The notes beneath the pieces were generated by a model. The model saw only the letters and a list, made by a program, of their open reading frames with translations, was not told the origin of the DNA and ran no database searches. Shown here one piece after another: positions 1 through 10,129 of a stretch of DNA of 64,000 nt (position 1 is the stretch's first letter; every line of letters begins with the position of its first letter). The DNA comes from Nephrocerus scutellatus. Lineage: Eukaryota; Arthropoda; Insecta; Diptera; Pipunculidae. Both the position numbers and the translations under genes were made by a program. The stretch is from positions 117,035,908 through 117,099,907 of the forward strand of contig OX352763.1 in NCBI GenBank assembly GCA_947095585.1, in the 5' to 3' direction.

Positions 1-517
1 GTAACTGTATGGCTGACGAACTCGCTGAACAAGGAACTATACTACACTACTTACCTGAATATGGTTCCATAGGCATACCAATCGCTACATGCAAACTCTT
101 TTTAAAGCGGGATGTTAATGTAAAAACCAACTGTATGTGGATAAAGGGTACAGCTAGCATAGCGACAAAGCAGATCTTGCCCCAGCTGGATCCGAAACGC
201 TCCAAGTGTTTGATCTCTCAAAAAATACTGCATATCGGTGCTATTGTCGGTGTCATCACTGGACACTGTCTCATAGGCATGCATGAAACCAAACTTGGAG
301 CTGAATGGATGAGGAGGAGCAGGAGACCATAGTCCATCTTCTATCTTCTCTTTACATGTCCAGCCTCTCCCAAAAGCGTAAACTCCATATTGGAGCTCTC
401 TTCTACTGCGACACTACTGATCTTATCAACATTGACGTAGGATGTCTCCTACGCTTCATACGAAGCTCTAATTGGTTTGTCGAGTAGGTGGAAGAAATTT
501 TTCCTGATTCGTGTGTC
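1..517 (+). mobile_element. LINE 3' end: RNase H C-terminus and tail domain (broken)
   Basis: C-terminal part of a LINE polyprotein of the RNase H-bearing (I/LOA-like) kind. It opens with NCMADELA, the end of an RNase H domain that includes its last catalytic Asp, then KQILPQLDPKRSKCLISQK and GVITGHCLIG, conserved in the tail of these elements. Around 300 the segment carrying the CxxC half of the tail zinc motif is deleted and the frame shifts; reading resumes with DEEEQETIVHLL and ends at a stop near 484. The 3' UTR matches the copy at 3325-4135, which is in the opposite orientation, up to about 517, where mariner sequence begins. Non-functional remnant. Confidence 0.8.
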
Positions 518-1350
518 TATCTCGCGAATAACAGTCGCAAGGTAATGCTTTAAAGCAGGAATTGTCTCTGGATTATCCGCATAAGATCTATCCTTAACGG
601 CACCGCATAGAAAAAAGTCAATCCGCGTCAAATCGCAGCTCCGCGCAGGCCAATTGACATCTCCCAAGCGGCTGATCATTCGGTTGCCGAATTTGGTGCG
701 TAAGAAATCGATTGTTAGAAGGCTTCTATGGCATGTGGTGCCATCTTGTTGAAACCAAAGGTCGTCCACATTCATAGGGTCGATTTGAGGTCATTAAAAG
801 TTTGCCAGCATGGCGGTAAAGTCGTTTCCAGAAGAAAAACGGGGCAATAATGCCACCAGTTTAAAATCTACACCAAACTGTCACTCTTGGTGAATGCAAC
901 GGCATCTCTACGATTACGTCTGGCTATTCCGAACCATAAATCCGACCGTTCTTCTTGTTTACATAGCTCCCGAAATGGTCTATTGCCCTCGCAGAGAACT
1001 GATATCGAAGCGTATGGTAATTTGCTTTCAACTTCTGGGTCATTTGGACCTTAGAGGTGAATAAAACGAGGTCTTTGTGCAGTATTCTGCCTAGGCTGGT
1101 GTGACTAATGGCCAGTTACTGTGATCGGTGTCGAGCTGAGGTCGATGGATTCTGTCCCAAACTGGGTCACCGCCACAATATTTTCGGGCGTGCGACCTGT
1201 CCAAAATCGGAGACCACTTCTGTCTAGATTTTCTCATGAACTTTTTCTTCATCAATTTTACTGCAGCGGTTCCGCTTGGCGCTTTTTTACGGCCCATAGT
1301 TCTTTTCAAAATTCGCACGTTTTCAGCTAAACGACACTGACTGTGAAAAT
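518..1350 (-). mobile_element. mariner-family transposase pseudogene
   Basis: Broken transposase of the Tc1/mariner superfamily. The minus strand shows an N-terminal part (about 1360-1110, ending near the 'HRPQLDTDHSNW' region), a middle with YVNKKNGRI and a 'VTVWC'-like stretch in shifted frames, and the catalytic end (775-449) with WFQQDGT and WPARSCDLTRIDFFLCG. The Asp of QQDG and the Asp of RID are separated by 41 residues, i.e. DD41D spacing. Frameshifts near 780-1090 and loss of terminal repeats make it inactive. It abuts the 3' UTR of the LINE at 1-517, so it was probably inserted there or joined by deletion. Confidence 0.85.
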
Positions 1351-2384
1351 AAGTTTTCAATATAAACGCTCTTCAAGCGAAAATATGATTGTTTCGTGCT
1401 GACGAATATCAGACTGATAAGCTGTAAATATTTCAAGAAAATGGTTAAAAAAGCAAGTGTTGATATAGCCTACGATTTAAAAACAAACCAGTAGGTCGTC
1501 CACTCTTTAAAATTGCAATTGTGTTCATTCGAATTCTACTAAATTCTTAACCCTTTTTTCGATTTTACTTTCACTTTTAGTAAAGAGCGGAACGTGTGTT
1601 TATGCTGCTTGTATATATTCCTGTCCACATCGAAGTATATACGCATTGATTGCTTATTTTGTTGATGACCGTTGAAGTTCAACACCTCAAGTGGTCAAGT
1701 TGGTTTGATTTTCCTTGAAACTAATAATACCGCACTTGAAATAAGAGAGGCTAAAATGTCGTGTAGGCTAGCTACTTCCCCCACCCATTATTGAGTCTTT
1801 TACTGGTCATGTTATGTTCACCTTCCTTAAAAAAAAAAATAAATACGGAATAACATTTTTTATGTCACAGAAAAGTTATTCATTCCTCTTAACCTCCTCC
1901 CCATTATAGCAAAGAGCCGATGAGGCGTGGCGCCTTCCCAATATATTGAGTGTGCAACGCAAATTGTTTCACTTTTCTATTAAAAAAACGGGAAATGTTT
2001 GGTTGGTGGTGGTTAGTTGTATGTAGTTTCAATCCTGTCGTCCTATTTTTAAAATATCGAGGAATTGTCCCGCATAGAGATGAATTGCAAGCGAAGGACA
2101 GCACCTTGCTGCTAGTTTAGTTTAGCTTTAAATTCTTTTGCCAGAAATAGAAATCCATCGATTTTTTTTTTATATTTTTCTTGCTACTCTGCTTTTTGGT
2201 CGTGAGTCCGATGATATTGATTTGATTTTCAAATTAAAGCGGAAGATCCTGTATAGAATTGAATTGAATTTGTGAAATGGCATCAAAGGCATAGAAACGC
2301 ATTTCTCATTTGTCTGATATCTTCTCCTCCTACCACAATCTTTTTTATTCGTTTGTTCAAATCTTTGGAGGCAACAAAAACATG
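1351..2384. other. AT-rich intronic DNA, nothing recognised
   Basis: No gene, RNA or known repeat recognised. Contains short A and T runs (about 1827-1838 and 2162-2172) but no tandem structure. Confidence 0.5.
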
Positions 2385-3012
2385 TCTTCTATACTAATAT
2401 TATAAAGAGTTTGTAATGTTGGTTTCTGTGTAGAAGGTAATCTTTGAAACTACTGGACCGATTTCAAATATTCTTTAACCAACATTTAGAATGGACTTTC
2501 ATGGTGAACATAGCCTATATATTATCCCGTTTAAAGAAAAGGACCTTTCGTGGTAATTAATTTTGTAACTAAATAAATAAATTCGACGAAAAAACGGTCT
2601 GCCGTCATTATGACTGTGTGCTGTGTGCTGCACTGTTCGCTGTCCTCTCTTTCTGTGCTCTACGAACATCCCACCATATAGCGTCATCATAATGACTGTG
2701 TGTTATCTTCTGCGCTGCTTCATACGTCCTATAATCTATGTATATAAAAATGAATGTCTGTTGTTTTGTAATACGACACTAAAAGTTAAAAACTAGACAG
2801 CCGATTGAGCTGAAACTTTCACAGAATATGCGTCTTAACAAACTTGGTAAACCACATAGTGCGAAAACGATCGAGGTGGGGCTTTGTTTCGGTTTAGGCA
2901 ATAGTACACCTCTACCGTGGTAGTGATGGCAAGGCGGGGATTCATGTTTGCTGTTGGCGGAGCGCCCGGGAAAAGCTAGATTAGAAATAAATTGAGAGTC
3001 TAATCTACCCAC
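2385..3012. repeat. Non-autonomous Helitron/MITE-like repeats
   Basis: Two adjacent repeat-like blocks. The first contains 'ctactggaccgatttcaaat', a phrase typical of abundant insect non-autonomous elements; the second (about 2730-2900) contains 'cagccgattgagctgaaact'. Between them a ~40 bp segment is duplicated (about 2602-2640 and 2680-2722, both with 'atgactgtgtg'). No coding capacity. The Helitron assignment rests on phrase resemblance only. Confidence 0.4.
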
Positions 3013-3111
3013 TGAAAATTTAAATGGACGCAATATATTAACTGTGCAAAGGTAGCATAATCATTAGTCTTTTAATTGCAGGCGTCTGGTATGAATGGTT
3101 GGTCGAGATTC
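3013..3111 (+). pseudogene. NUMT: mitochondrial large-subunit (16S) rRNA fragment
   Basis: About 100 bp closely matching the conserved peptidyl-transferase-side segment of insect mitochondrial 16S rRNA: 'ttaactgtgcaaaggtagc' (from 3039), then 'ataatcattagtctttta', then 'ggtatgaatggttgg'. The usual 'gaaggctggtatg' is altered to a form with extra bases near 3079-3090, and similarity stops about 3111. A short isolated piece in TE-rich nuclear DNA with indels is a nuclear mitochondrial insertion, not a functional rRNA gene. Sense orientation is plus. Confidence 0.85.
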
Positions 3112-3124
3112 ATTGTAAGTTCTC

Positions 3125-3210
3125 TATATTAAGTTTAGGGGCGGCGTGGCTCTAGTGGTGTGTTGAACCTCTGAGCAGGAGGTACGACCCTCAGGCATGA
3201 GGGACTCCAA
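3125..3210 (+). repeat. Possible tRNA-derived SINE head
   Basis: Immediately after the NUMT is 'gtggctctagtgg', close to a pol III A box, followed about 45 bp later by 'ggtacgaccctc', a weak B-box-like match. Some 40-100 bp downstream a segment ('gatcgcaagattccacgac', about 3270-3290) recurs in reverse complement at about 16225-16255, consistent with a dispersed repeat. No complete tRNA fold was established. Confidence 0.35.
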
Positions 3211-3324
3211 ATTTTATTAGAAATTGTTTTCACCGGAAGTAGACATTTGTGCAAAGTTAAAATAAAGTCGGATCGCAAGATTCCACGACAAAGGCACGGG
3301 CACACGAAGTTAAAAAAAAAATAT

Positions 3325-4135
3325 ATAGGTTAGGTAAAGGTGGCTGTCAGTGAAACCGACACACTTCGACCAGTAATGGTCCATTGTGATACCACACGGA
3401 TCAGGAGAAATTCATTCCCTTCACCTACTTGATTAACCAATTAGAGCTTCGCATAAAGCGTAGGAGACTACCAATGTCAATGTTGATGAGATCATTAGTG
3501 TCGTTGTAAAAGAAAGCTCCCATATGGAGTTTACGTATTTGGGAGAGAGCTAGACAAGTACAGAGAAGATGGACGATGGTCTCCTGCTCCTCATCCATGC
3601 AGCTTGTGCAGAAGTCATTCGAGAAGACTCCAAGTCTTGCTGCATGCCTGCCTATGAGACAGTGTCCAGTGATGACACCGACAATAGCACCGATGTGCGA
3701 TCTTTTTTGAGAGATCAAACACTTGGAGCGTTACGGATCCAGATTGGGCTAGATCTGCTTTGTCGCTATACAGTTAGTTTTTACATTAGCATCCCGCTTT
3801 AAAAAGAGTTTTTATGTAGCGATTTGTATGCCTATGGAACCATATTCACGTAAGAAGGGTGGTATAGTTGCTAGTTTGGCAAGTTCGTCAGCCATACAGT
3901 TATTTGGAATGTCTCTGTGCCCCGGCACACAACAGCACAGGTGGATATTGAACTGCTCCGCCATCTCCACATAAGATGATCAGCAGTTAGGGGCTAGAAT
4001 TGAATTAGTACAGGCTGATTGCAGGGATTTCAGTGTAGCTTGGCTATCCGAAAGTATACGGATAATCCTTAGCGGATATGAAGTTTATCTTCAGCCAAGA
4101 CAAGGCTTCACTGATCGCCTGGAAACACTACAGTG
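3325..4135 (-). mobile_element. LINE 3' end: RNase H domain and zinc tail
   Basis: Better preserved paralogue of the fragment at 1-517, inverted. The minus strand reads a broken RNase H domain with WVPGHRDIPNN then CMADEL, then the tail GVITGHCLIGRHAARLG, FCTSCMDEEQETIVHLL and LLRFMRSSNW, ending at a stop near 3425. The tail contains the C-x2-C and downstream H/C residues of the CCHC-like motif usual after RNase H in these LINEs. The 3' UTR runs to a short T-rich end near 3325. Stops upstream of 3800 show that it is dead. Confidence 0.8.
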
Positions 4136-4720
4136 ATTTGGAGGACGGAAAGAGAGGCTTGATTTTTTGTTTGTTGAGAAAACACCTCCGTGACCTGGAA
4201 GTTTTTGTTGAAATGGAGTGTAGTCTATGTTGCGGAATGGTGTAGTCTATGCTGTCTGGGATCCTGAAGTTCATAATTGAATATATGGTCGAATCGTCGT
4301 AAGCCAAAGACATATCTTACTATGGCATTAAAGCCAACATTAAGTTTCCTTTTAGATGCGTAGGAGCCATTGTAGTAGATTTCGCAACCATATGTCAAGA
4401 CTCAAGACTAGTACTGCTAATGTTTATGTCAGTAAGCACTTCAGAAGTCTTTCCTACAGCTAAATTAATGTGAGTGTCCAATGGTAAATCACGACTGAAG
4501 GTCTTACCAAAGTTTTTGACCTTTTCGACATACTGTATAGGGGTGTTGTTCAATGTGATAGACGGGAAGTTCCATTAGCTGCTTAGAGTTGACAATGCAT
4601 TGAGATTTTTTTGCATTTAGCATTTAGAAATATTTTCGAAAGATCATCATTCATACATTTCACAGCATGCTCGATTAAGCCCAACGGATGGAATGGTGTT
4701 GATTTATTTGCTTTTGTATA
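4136..4720 (-). mobile_element. LINE reverse transcriptase thumb/C-terminal remnant
   Basis: In broken frames the minus strand reads VLTYGCEIYYNGSYASKRK then NAIVRYVFGLRRFDHI, the region that follows the palm in Jockey-type LINE reverse transcriptases ('YG..I....' then '.VRY.F.L.R..H'). It lies directly upstream, in the same orientation, of the RNase H piece at 3325-4135; whether the two are one element or a fused pair cannot be told by eye. Confidence 0.55.
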
Positions 4721-5127
4721 ATCTTTTCGAAAAAGTTGCTTAGTGCACCTTTTGGAATATTCTGTTGTTTTAATGCGTGTTTCTCACATGTATTGTACCT
4801 CTCTCTAAAATAACTAATATGTATTTAAATTCGTTCACATTATTAATGTACCTACAAGTATATAGAAGACTTCAAAGTACGGGCCTGTTTTTTTTGAACT
4901 GCCAGTTTTGATTTTTATAAAAATACTGTTGTTGTTCTTATTTTTGTAAATGTTTATCATTACCATCTTCACAACACTTTCATCGTTTTCTGCCCTACAT
5001 TTTGTTTTATCTTTTGTGAGGGATTATCATTATTGGTTTCCTGACCTTTCACTTAGTGCCAATGCAAATCTTTAAGTCATTCTTTTGTGCAAAGAAGCGG
5101 AAGAGCGAGCGGTTGACTTTGAATTGA

Positions 5128-5159
<32 letters not shown>

Positions 5160-5665
5160 GTGTTGTAATTCAGTTCAGCAGTAATTTAAGACAGAATACG
5201 AGTGGTGCATTTTTATGGTATGTGGTAAATTAAAGAATAGCTTTCGAGTTATTTTCATGATTTAAATCAGAATATTTCCGTAAGGTTTTGTGTCAAGAAG
5301 GAGGGCTGCGAAAGTTCAAAATCAAAATCAACGCATTGAAGTCAGTTTTTTGAAGTCAAGTATTTAGTGGCCTTTCTGGGTTCGTTTATCAAATGTGCAG
5401 TGTATCATTTTGTAGTTTAGTGGAAAAAATATTAAGAATATGAATTGGCAGCCCCTGTTGTGTTTCTTTTCGCGTCTGTATGATCCGCTGACATTCAAGA
5501 TACATTCGATATAAGCAGAAATAAATAAACAGAAAATTCTTAAAAGATTGAAATAACTGAAAGAGTAGTAAGTAAGACAACAGTTGCAGTTGCAGTTGCT
5601 CACTAACCAGAATCTCAACCAGGCTCTTCTTTATCGCATAAATAAAAAATTGGAAAAAGTTGCAG
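4721..5665. other. AT-rich intronic DNA with a T25 run
   Basis: No gene recognised. A homopolymer of 25 T lies at 5128-5152. If a retroelement tail, it would belong to a minus-strand insertion, but no LINE sequence adjoins it. Confidence 0.5.
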
Positions 5666-5667
5666 TT

Positions 5668-5790
5668 TAGGAAACTTCGGCACGGTTGACCACGAGACTT
5701 TAATAAACAAATTGAATCATTATGAACTGAGGGGCAAGATCTTGGAATGGTCTATTTACGCCAAATTTCGAGAGCCGGGTGTGTTTTGTC
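5668..5790 (+). mobile_element. Short LINE reverse transcriptase fragment (motif A region)
   Basis: The plus strand reads FGTVDHETLINKLNHYELRG, which resembles the motif A block of LINE reverse transcriptases (consensus 'AFDTVDH..LL.KL..YGIRG'). The catalytic Asp position reads G here. Similarity fades after about 5790. An open frame continues to 6011 without recognisable features. Confidence 0.5.
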
Positions 5791-6504
5791 GAAAGTGTAG
5801 CGAATTTCAAGTTAGTAGCATTCATCGTCATTTCATTCATCGCCATGGAAAAATTTACGATTTGAAACGTTCTCAGCTCGATTACCAATGGATATGTGGA
5901 AAGGTGCGCTTACAGACAGGGTCAGTTCAACGGCGTCTTCTTTGGAGTTATTTAAAGTATTTGGTATATAACACTCGTGTCGCTGGAAAGAAATTGCAGG
6001 TATCATGCTGATGAAGACATTCTGTTGCGAATGTTATGAAAAGTTTAGCTTCGTTGGAATGACCACACATTTGCCATCGCTAAGCAACTAAATGTCTTCG
6101 TACGCTCGCTCTGTCTGCGATCTCTTCAGGATTTTGGATTTGTTTTGAAAAATAATTTGTTGTCTACATCAGCGAAAACACATGACCATTTCAGGCATTC
6201 CAGTGACGTCGCCTTCCTCATTCTGTATAGGAATAAAGAAACAAAAGTATTTTTGCATTCATGACCGCTCAGGAACTGACACCCACCCGATGAGTTTTGC
6301 TATCCTTCTTTTCCTGTTCACTGGAATCTATTAGCGGGACTTTTTCGCCAAACTTGCTTGCAAACATTCTGCCTCAGATTTCATGTGGGAAACTTTGCAT
6401 TTATTTGCCAAGATGTCACTGCTGTTATGAAAATGTCTGACTCGCACGAAGAGCGAGGCCACCCGTGAAGCTCCTCGTGGGAATACCATTTTCTTGTTGA
6501 TGAA
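5791..6504. other. Unassigned intronic DNA
   Basis: No recognised gene or repeat. An open frame to 6011 is a continuation of the adjoining RT fragment and has no identifiable domain. Confidence 0.4.
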
Positions 6505-6633
6505 GTTGGTCCAACGTCTACACGTCTACACGTCTACACGTCCACACGTCCACACGTCCTACTTTTACTCGTCTACAGGTCCACACGTCCACAAGTTCAC
6601 ACGTCCACATGCTACACGTTCAACGTTCACACG
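6505..6633 (+). repeat. ACGTC(T/C)AC-type degenerate microsatellite
   Basis: Tandem, decaying 8-base units of the form 'acgtctac'/'acgtccac', about 15 units, clearest at 6515-6560 and breaking up into 'acgttcac' variants downstream. Directly adjoins the left 108-bp repeat. Confidence 0.85.
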
Positions 6634-6741
6634 TTACACTTGTGACGCCATTCGCTGCCTTATTTACTGTCCATTCATCTTGGAGTCAATCATTACGTAG
6701 AGAATCTTCGCAGCCAGTTTCGTCTTAATCTTTTCGCTAAG
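6634..6741 (+). repeat. Left copy of direct repeat flanking the TATTTTG/TATTG array
   Basis: About 108 bp beginning 'ttacacttgtga' and ending near 'ttcgctaag'. It recurs at 7922-8035 in the same orientation at roughly 80% identity by eye, sharing 'cgctgcctta', 'cattcatc', 'tcattacgt' and 'cgtcgtaat'/'cgtcttaat'. The simple-sequence array sits exactly between the two copies. Confidence 0.8.
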
Positions 6742-7090
6742 TATTGTATTGTATTTTGTATTTTGTATTGTGTATTTTTTTTTTGTATTTTGTATTTTGT
6801 ATTTTGTATTTTGTATTTTGTATTTTGTATTTTGTATTTTGTATTTTGTATTTTGTATTTTGTATTTTGTATTTTGTATTTTGTATTTTGTATTTTGTAT
6901 TTTGTATTTTGTATTTTGTATTTTGTATTTTGTATTTTGTATTTTGTATTTTGTATTTTGTATTTTGTATTTTGTATGTATTTTGTATTTTGTATTTTGT
7001 ATTTTGCATTTTGCATTTTGTATTTTGTATTTTGTATTTTGTATTTTGTATTGTATTGTATTTTGTATTGTATTGTATTTTGTATTGCAT
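6742..7090 (+). repeat. (TATTTTG)n heptanucleotide array
   Basis: About 45 nearly perfect copies of a 7-base unit from about 6780, grading into a 5-base unit past 7050. Both strands are stop-free in several frames because the unit contains no stop in those phases; the apparent Tyr/Phe/Cys/Ile/Leu-rich proteins are artefacts. Confidence 0.95.
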
Positions 7091-7905
7091 TTTGTATTGT
7101 ATTTTGTATTGTATTGTATTGTATTGTATTGTATTGTATTGTATTGTATTGTATTGTATTGTATTGTAATGTAATGTAATGTAATGTAATGTATTGTATT
7201 GTATCTTATTGTATTGTATTGTATTTTATTGTATTGTATTTTATGGTATTGTATTGTATTTTATTGTATTTTATTGTATTGTATTGCATTATATTTTTTA
7301 TTGTGTTGTATTTTTTATTGTGTTGTATTTTTTATTGTATTGTATTTTATGGTATTGTATTGTATTGTATTGTATTCTAATGTATTGTATTGTAATGTAA
7401 TGTATTGTATTGTATTGTATTTTAATTTATCGTATGTTGTATTGTATTGTATTGTTTTTTATTGTATTTTGTATTGTATTGTATTGTATTGTATTGTATT
7501 GTATTGTATTGTATTGTATTGTATTGTATTGTATTGTATTGTATCGTATTGTATTGTATTGTATTGTATCGTATTGTATTGCATTGTATTTTGTATTGTA
7601 TTTTGTATTGTATTTTGTTGTATTGTATTTTGTTGTATTGTATTTTGTTGTATTGTATTTTATTGTATTGTATGGTATTGTATTTTATTGTATTTTATTG
7701 TATTTTGTATTGTATTGTATCGTATTGTATTGTATTGTATTGTATTGTATTGTATTGTATTGTATTGTTTTGTATTGTATTGTATTGTATTGTATTGTAT
7801 TGTATTGTATTGTATTGTATTGTATTGTATTGTATTGTATTGTATTGTATTGTATTGTAATGTAATGTATTGTATTGTATTGTATTGTATTGTATTGTAT
7901 TAGGT
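7091..7905 (+). repeat. (TATTG)n pentanucleotide array with variant blocks
   Basis: Long array of the 5-base unit with variants TAATG (7166-7195, 7390-7403, 7857-7866), TATTTTATTG and TATTTTGTTG blocks (7240-7345, 7580-7690) and occasional TATCG. The block structure suggests repeated local duplication. It shares the A/T-phased core of the neighbouring 7-mer (TATTG versus TATTTTG). Confidence 0.95.
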
Positions 7906-7921
7906 ATTGCATTTAGGTCTG

Positions 7922-8035
7922 CTTACACTTGTGAGCCGCTTCGCTGCCTTAATTGCTGTTCATTCATCATGGAGTCTAATCATTACGTCTAAAAACTTTG
8001 CAGCCAGCTACGTCGTAATAATAATCTTAGCTAAC
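7922..8035 (+). repeat. Right copy of direct repeat flanking the array
   Basis: Imperfect copy of 6634-6741 in direct orientation, beginning 'cttacacttgtga' and ending near 'atcttagctaac'. It ends about 215 bp before the ctp splice acceptor, so the repeat structure lies close to a constitutive exon. Confidence 0.8.
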
Positions 8036-8230
8036 CGTCATCGGGAAGATAGTCTGGATCCCATTTTTTTTTGGGCAGCTGTGAGTGATTGAAGAATAGC
8101 AGTAGAAAGCGAGTGACACGAATGTTTTGAGTAGAAAACCACAGATGCCCAGCAAAGTGTTTTTAATGAATTGTTTGATTGTATTTAATAAAATACCACC
8201 AAGTGTGTAACTAACCTCATTAACCTAATA

Positions 8231-8251
8231 ATTGTTTTTCATTTATTTCAG
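8231..8251 (+). promoter_or_regulatory. 3' splice site of the last ctp intron
   Basis: T-rich tract followed by CAG at 8249-8251, immediately before the first LC8 codon of this exon. A branch-like 'ctaat' lies at about 8225-8229. Confidence 0.9.
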
Positions 8252-8413
8252 GATATTGCCGCATATATTAAGAAAGACTTCGACAAAAAATACAATCCCA
8301 CATGGCATTGTATTGTTGGCAGGAATTTCGGATCATACGTAACACATGAAACACGTCATTTTATTTATTTTTACTTAGGCCAAGTGGCAATTTTGTTATT
8401 TAAGAGCGGTTAA
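8252..8413 (+). CDS. ctp: Dynein light chain LC8, last coding exon (residues 37-89)
   Basis: LC8 (DYNLL1/2 type; Drosophila cut up) is a homodimeric hub that binds short linear motifs in partners, including dynein intermediate chain and myosin V. This exon encodes 53 residues plus stop: [34 protein letters not shown] and [17 protein letters not shown]. It covers helix 2 and the beta strands that form the dimer interface and the partner-binding groove. It differs from the highly conserved animal sequence only by Asp for Glu near residue 45. It starts directly after a CAG acceptor, in phase 0, at the known LC8 intron position. The N-terminal coding exon (MSDRK...) was not found in the 8.25 kb upstream, so the intron is longer than that unless this is an isolated exon copy. 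The retained splice acceptor argues against a processed pseudogene. Confidence 0.95.
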   Translation, partial: DIAAYIKKDFDKKYNPTWHCIVGRNFGSYVTHETRHFIYFYLGQVAILLFKSG

Positions 8414-8515
8414 GCTGAGTTTTAACCATAACACAAACACACAAGACACACACACAAATACACACATTATAAATTACACATCCACCCTTCTCTCCCTGTT
8501 TTCAATATAAATAAA
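8414..8515 (+). promoter_or_regulatory. Proximal ctp 3' UTR with a polyadenylation signal
   Basis: After the stop there is a CA-rich tract (about 8431-8466) and a canonical AATAAA at 8510-8515. Further AATAAA copies near 8610 and 8865 could give longer 3' UTRs. Which is used cannot be told from sequence. Confidence 0.5.
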
Positions 8516-10125
8516 AACAAACAAACAAACATCTATTAATTATAGATAAACAGAATGATAATAGTAAAACAAGTCACACATCAACTCACTCAATTTACAT
8601 ATATTATATAATAAAAAACTAAAAAAAATATAAACACAAAAACAACAACAACCAACAACACAACATGAAGAACAAAAACAAAATTCAAAATTAAGCTCTT
8701 TTTGCAAAACAAATTTTATTCCCTTTATTAAAAATTGTATATTTGTTAAAAAAGAACAAGAAGAACGAACACTTTCTGAGAAAAAAGAATACAAAAAGAA
8801 AAGACAAAGAAAATAATTGAATTTTCCATCCACATAAACAAAATAATAACTAAACTGAAAACATAATAAACATTTAAAATTGTAATTAAAAAACCGACAA
8901 AAAAAATAGTATTAATGTTTAAAACAAACAAACAAAACAAAGAAAAAATGCAATTACACCTCTAACACAACACGTACGTTACATATAACCCCTTAAAAAA
9001 TCGTCAAGTGGAATTCATTAATTAACTTAAATTGTATAGAAATTTAAAAATGGCAAAACAACAAATTGCTGCTATAACGAATTTTGTTTCACTTTTTTTT
9101 CTCTCTTAAATGTTTCCTAATTGTTTTTCACAAATGGTGGGAGATCACAAAGAACAAATTGCGGCGCGTTTATCTAAAAGCAGAAAACACGTACAGAGAT
9201 ATGTTTTTTTGACCACCACATACATGAAATCACTTCAATATTTACACTTTTCCTTGTATATTGTTTATGATTTTTAAGCTAAATTATAAATTTGTGTAAT
9301 CAAATAAATGAGTGATTGAAAAACTCGAGAAACTTTATATGAAAGAAAGAAAAAGAAGAAAAAACACGATTTATTACGGAACCTGTTTTGGGAGGCTGTC
9401 AAAATATGAATGAACGATAAACTACAACTTAAAATCAATTATATGTGAAACTATATTTAGAAAAACTCTCGACTTAATATTACTGATAATTATTATTATA
9501 ATAATAAAATATATAAGTGGTAAAAATCGATTTGTTGCGTAAATACTTAATCCGTAATGCGTTGCACCGTGTGTTCCTGTTTATTTGTGTTTTGTAATGT
9601 CTTCTGTTCAGAGCCCCACCAACCCAATGTGCGATGGATCGAATTTAAAGCGAGTGCAGTGATACCGAAAAGTAAACGCACCACCAAATACGATCCACCA
9701 TGCATTGGGTGGGTTACCGGAGCACTGTCTTACGAAATGCAGCCATCAAGTCAGTCAAGTCAGTCCACTATAAATCACCACCACCCACTGCTGTTTCCGA
9801 TCAGTCTTGGAAATCTGTCATGTGTTTCAGTTAGAAAGTTTTCCTTCTCGAACGCATTAATTCGTATATTTTTTAAATTGCATTTTAATTATTCATCGTT
9901 GTCGTCGTCGTCATTATAATTAATTCAATATTACATAACACCCTGATATAAACTTTTCGAAAAAACAAAACAAAACAAAAACAAAAAATTAAATAGGACA
10001 TTATATTGAGATATTAAAAAAATAAATCAAACGTATGTAAAAAACTAAAGAAACCGAGTTTTAATTTGTTTTACATTACAACAAAAAAAAATCGCAATAG
10101 TCTGTTTGGTATTGGGTAATGGAAT
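8516..10125 (+). other. AT-rich 3' flank of ctp, low complexity
   Basis: Strongly A-rich on the plus strand to about 9000 (AAC/CAA and AAAC microsatellite stretches at 8516-8535 and 8635-8665), then mixed AT-rich DNA. No gene recognised. It may include an extended ctp 3' UTR. A hairpin at 9618-9714 is listed separately. Confidence 0.5.
9618..9714 (+). repeat. Inverted repeat with 24-base arms
   Basis: Arm 9618-9641 ('accaacccaatgtgcgatgg' onward) pairs with arm 9691-9714 ('cgatccaccatgcattgggt' onward): 19 Watson-Crick and 2 G-U pairs of 24 in RNA, with a 49-nt loop. Locally more GC-rich than its surroundings. Confidence 0.6.
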
Positions 10126-10129
10126 TACA

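Noticed and set aside
3013..3111. Functional mitochondrial rRNA gene
   Set aside because: Only ~100 bp, with indels, in nuclear repeats; called a NUMT.
6742..7912. Several long open frames on both strands rich in Tyr, Cys, Phe, Ile and Leu (up to 234 codons)
   Set aside because: They are produced by the stop-free TATTTTG and TATTG units, overlap in all frames and have no start context or domain.
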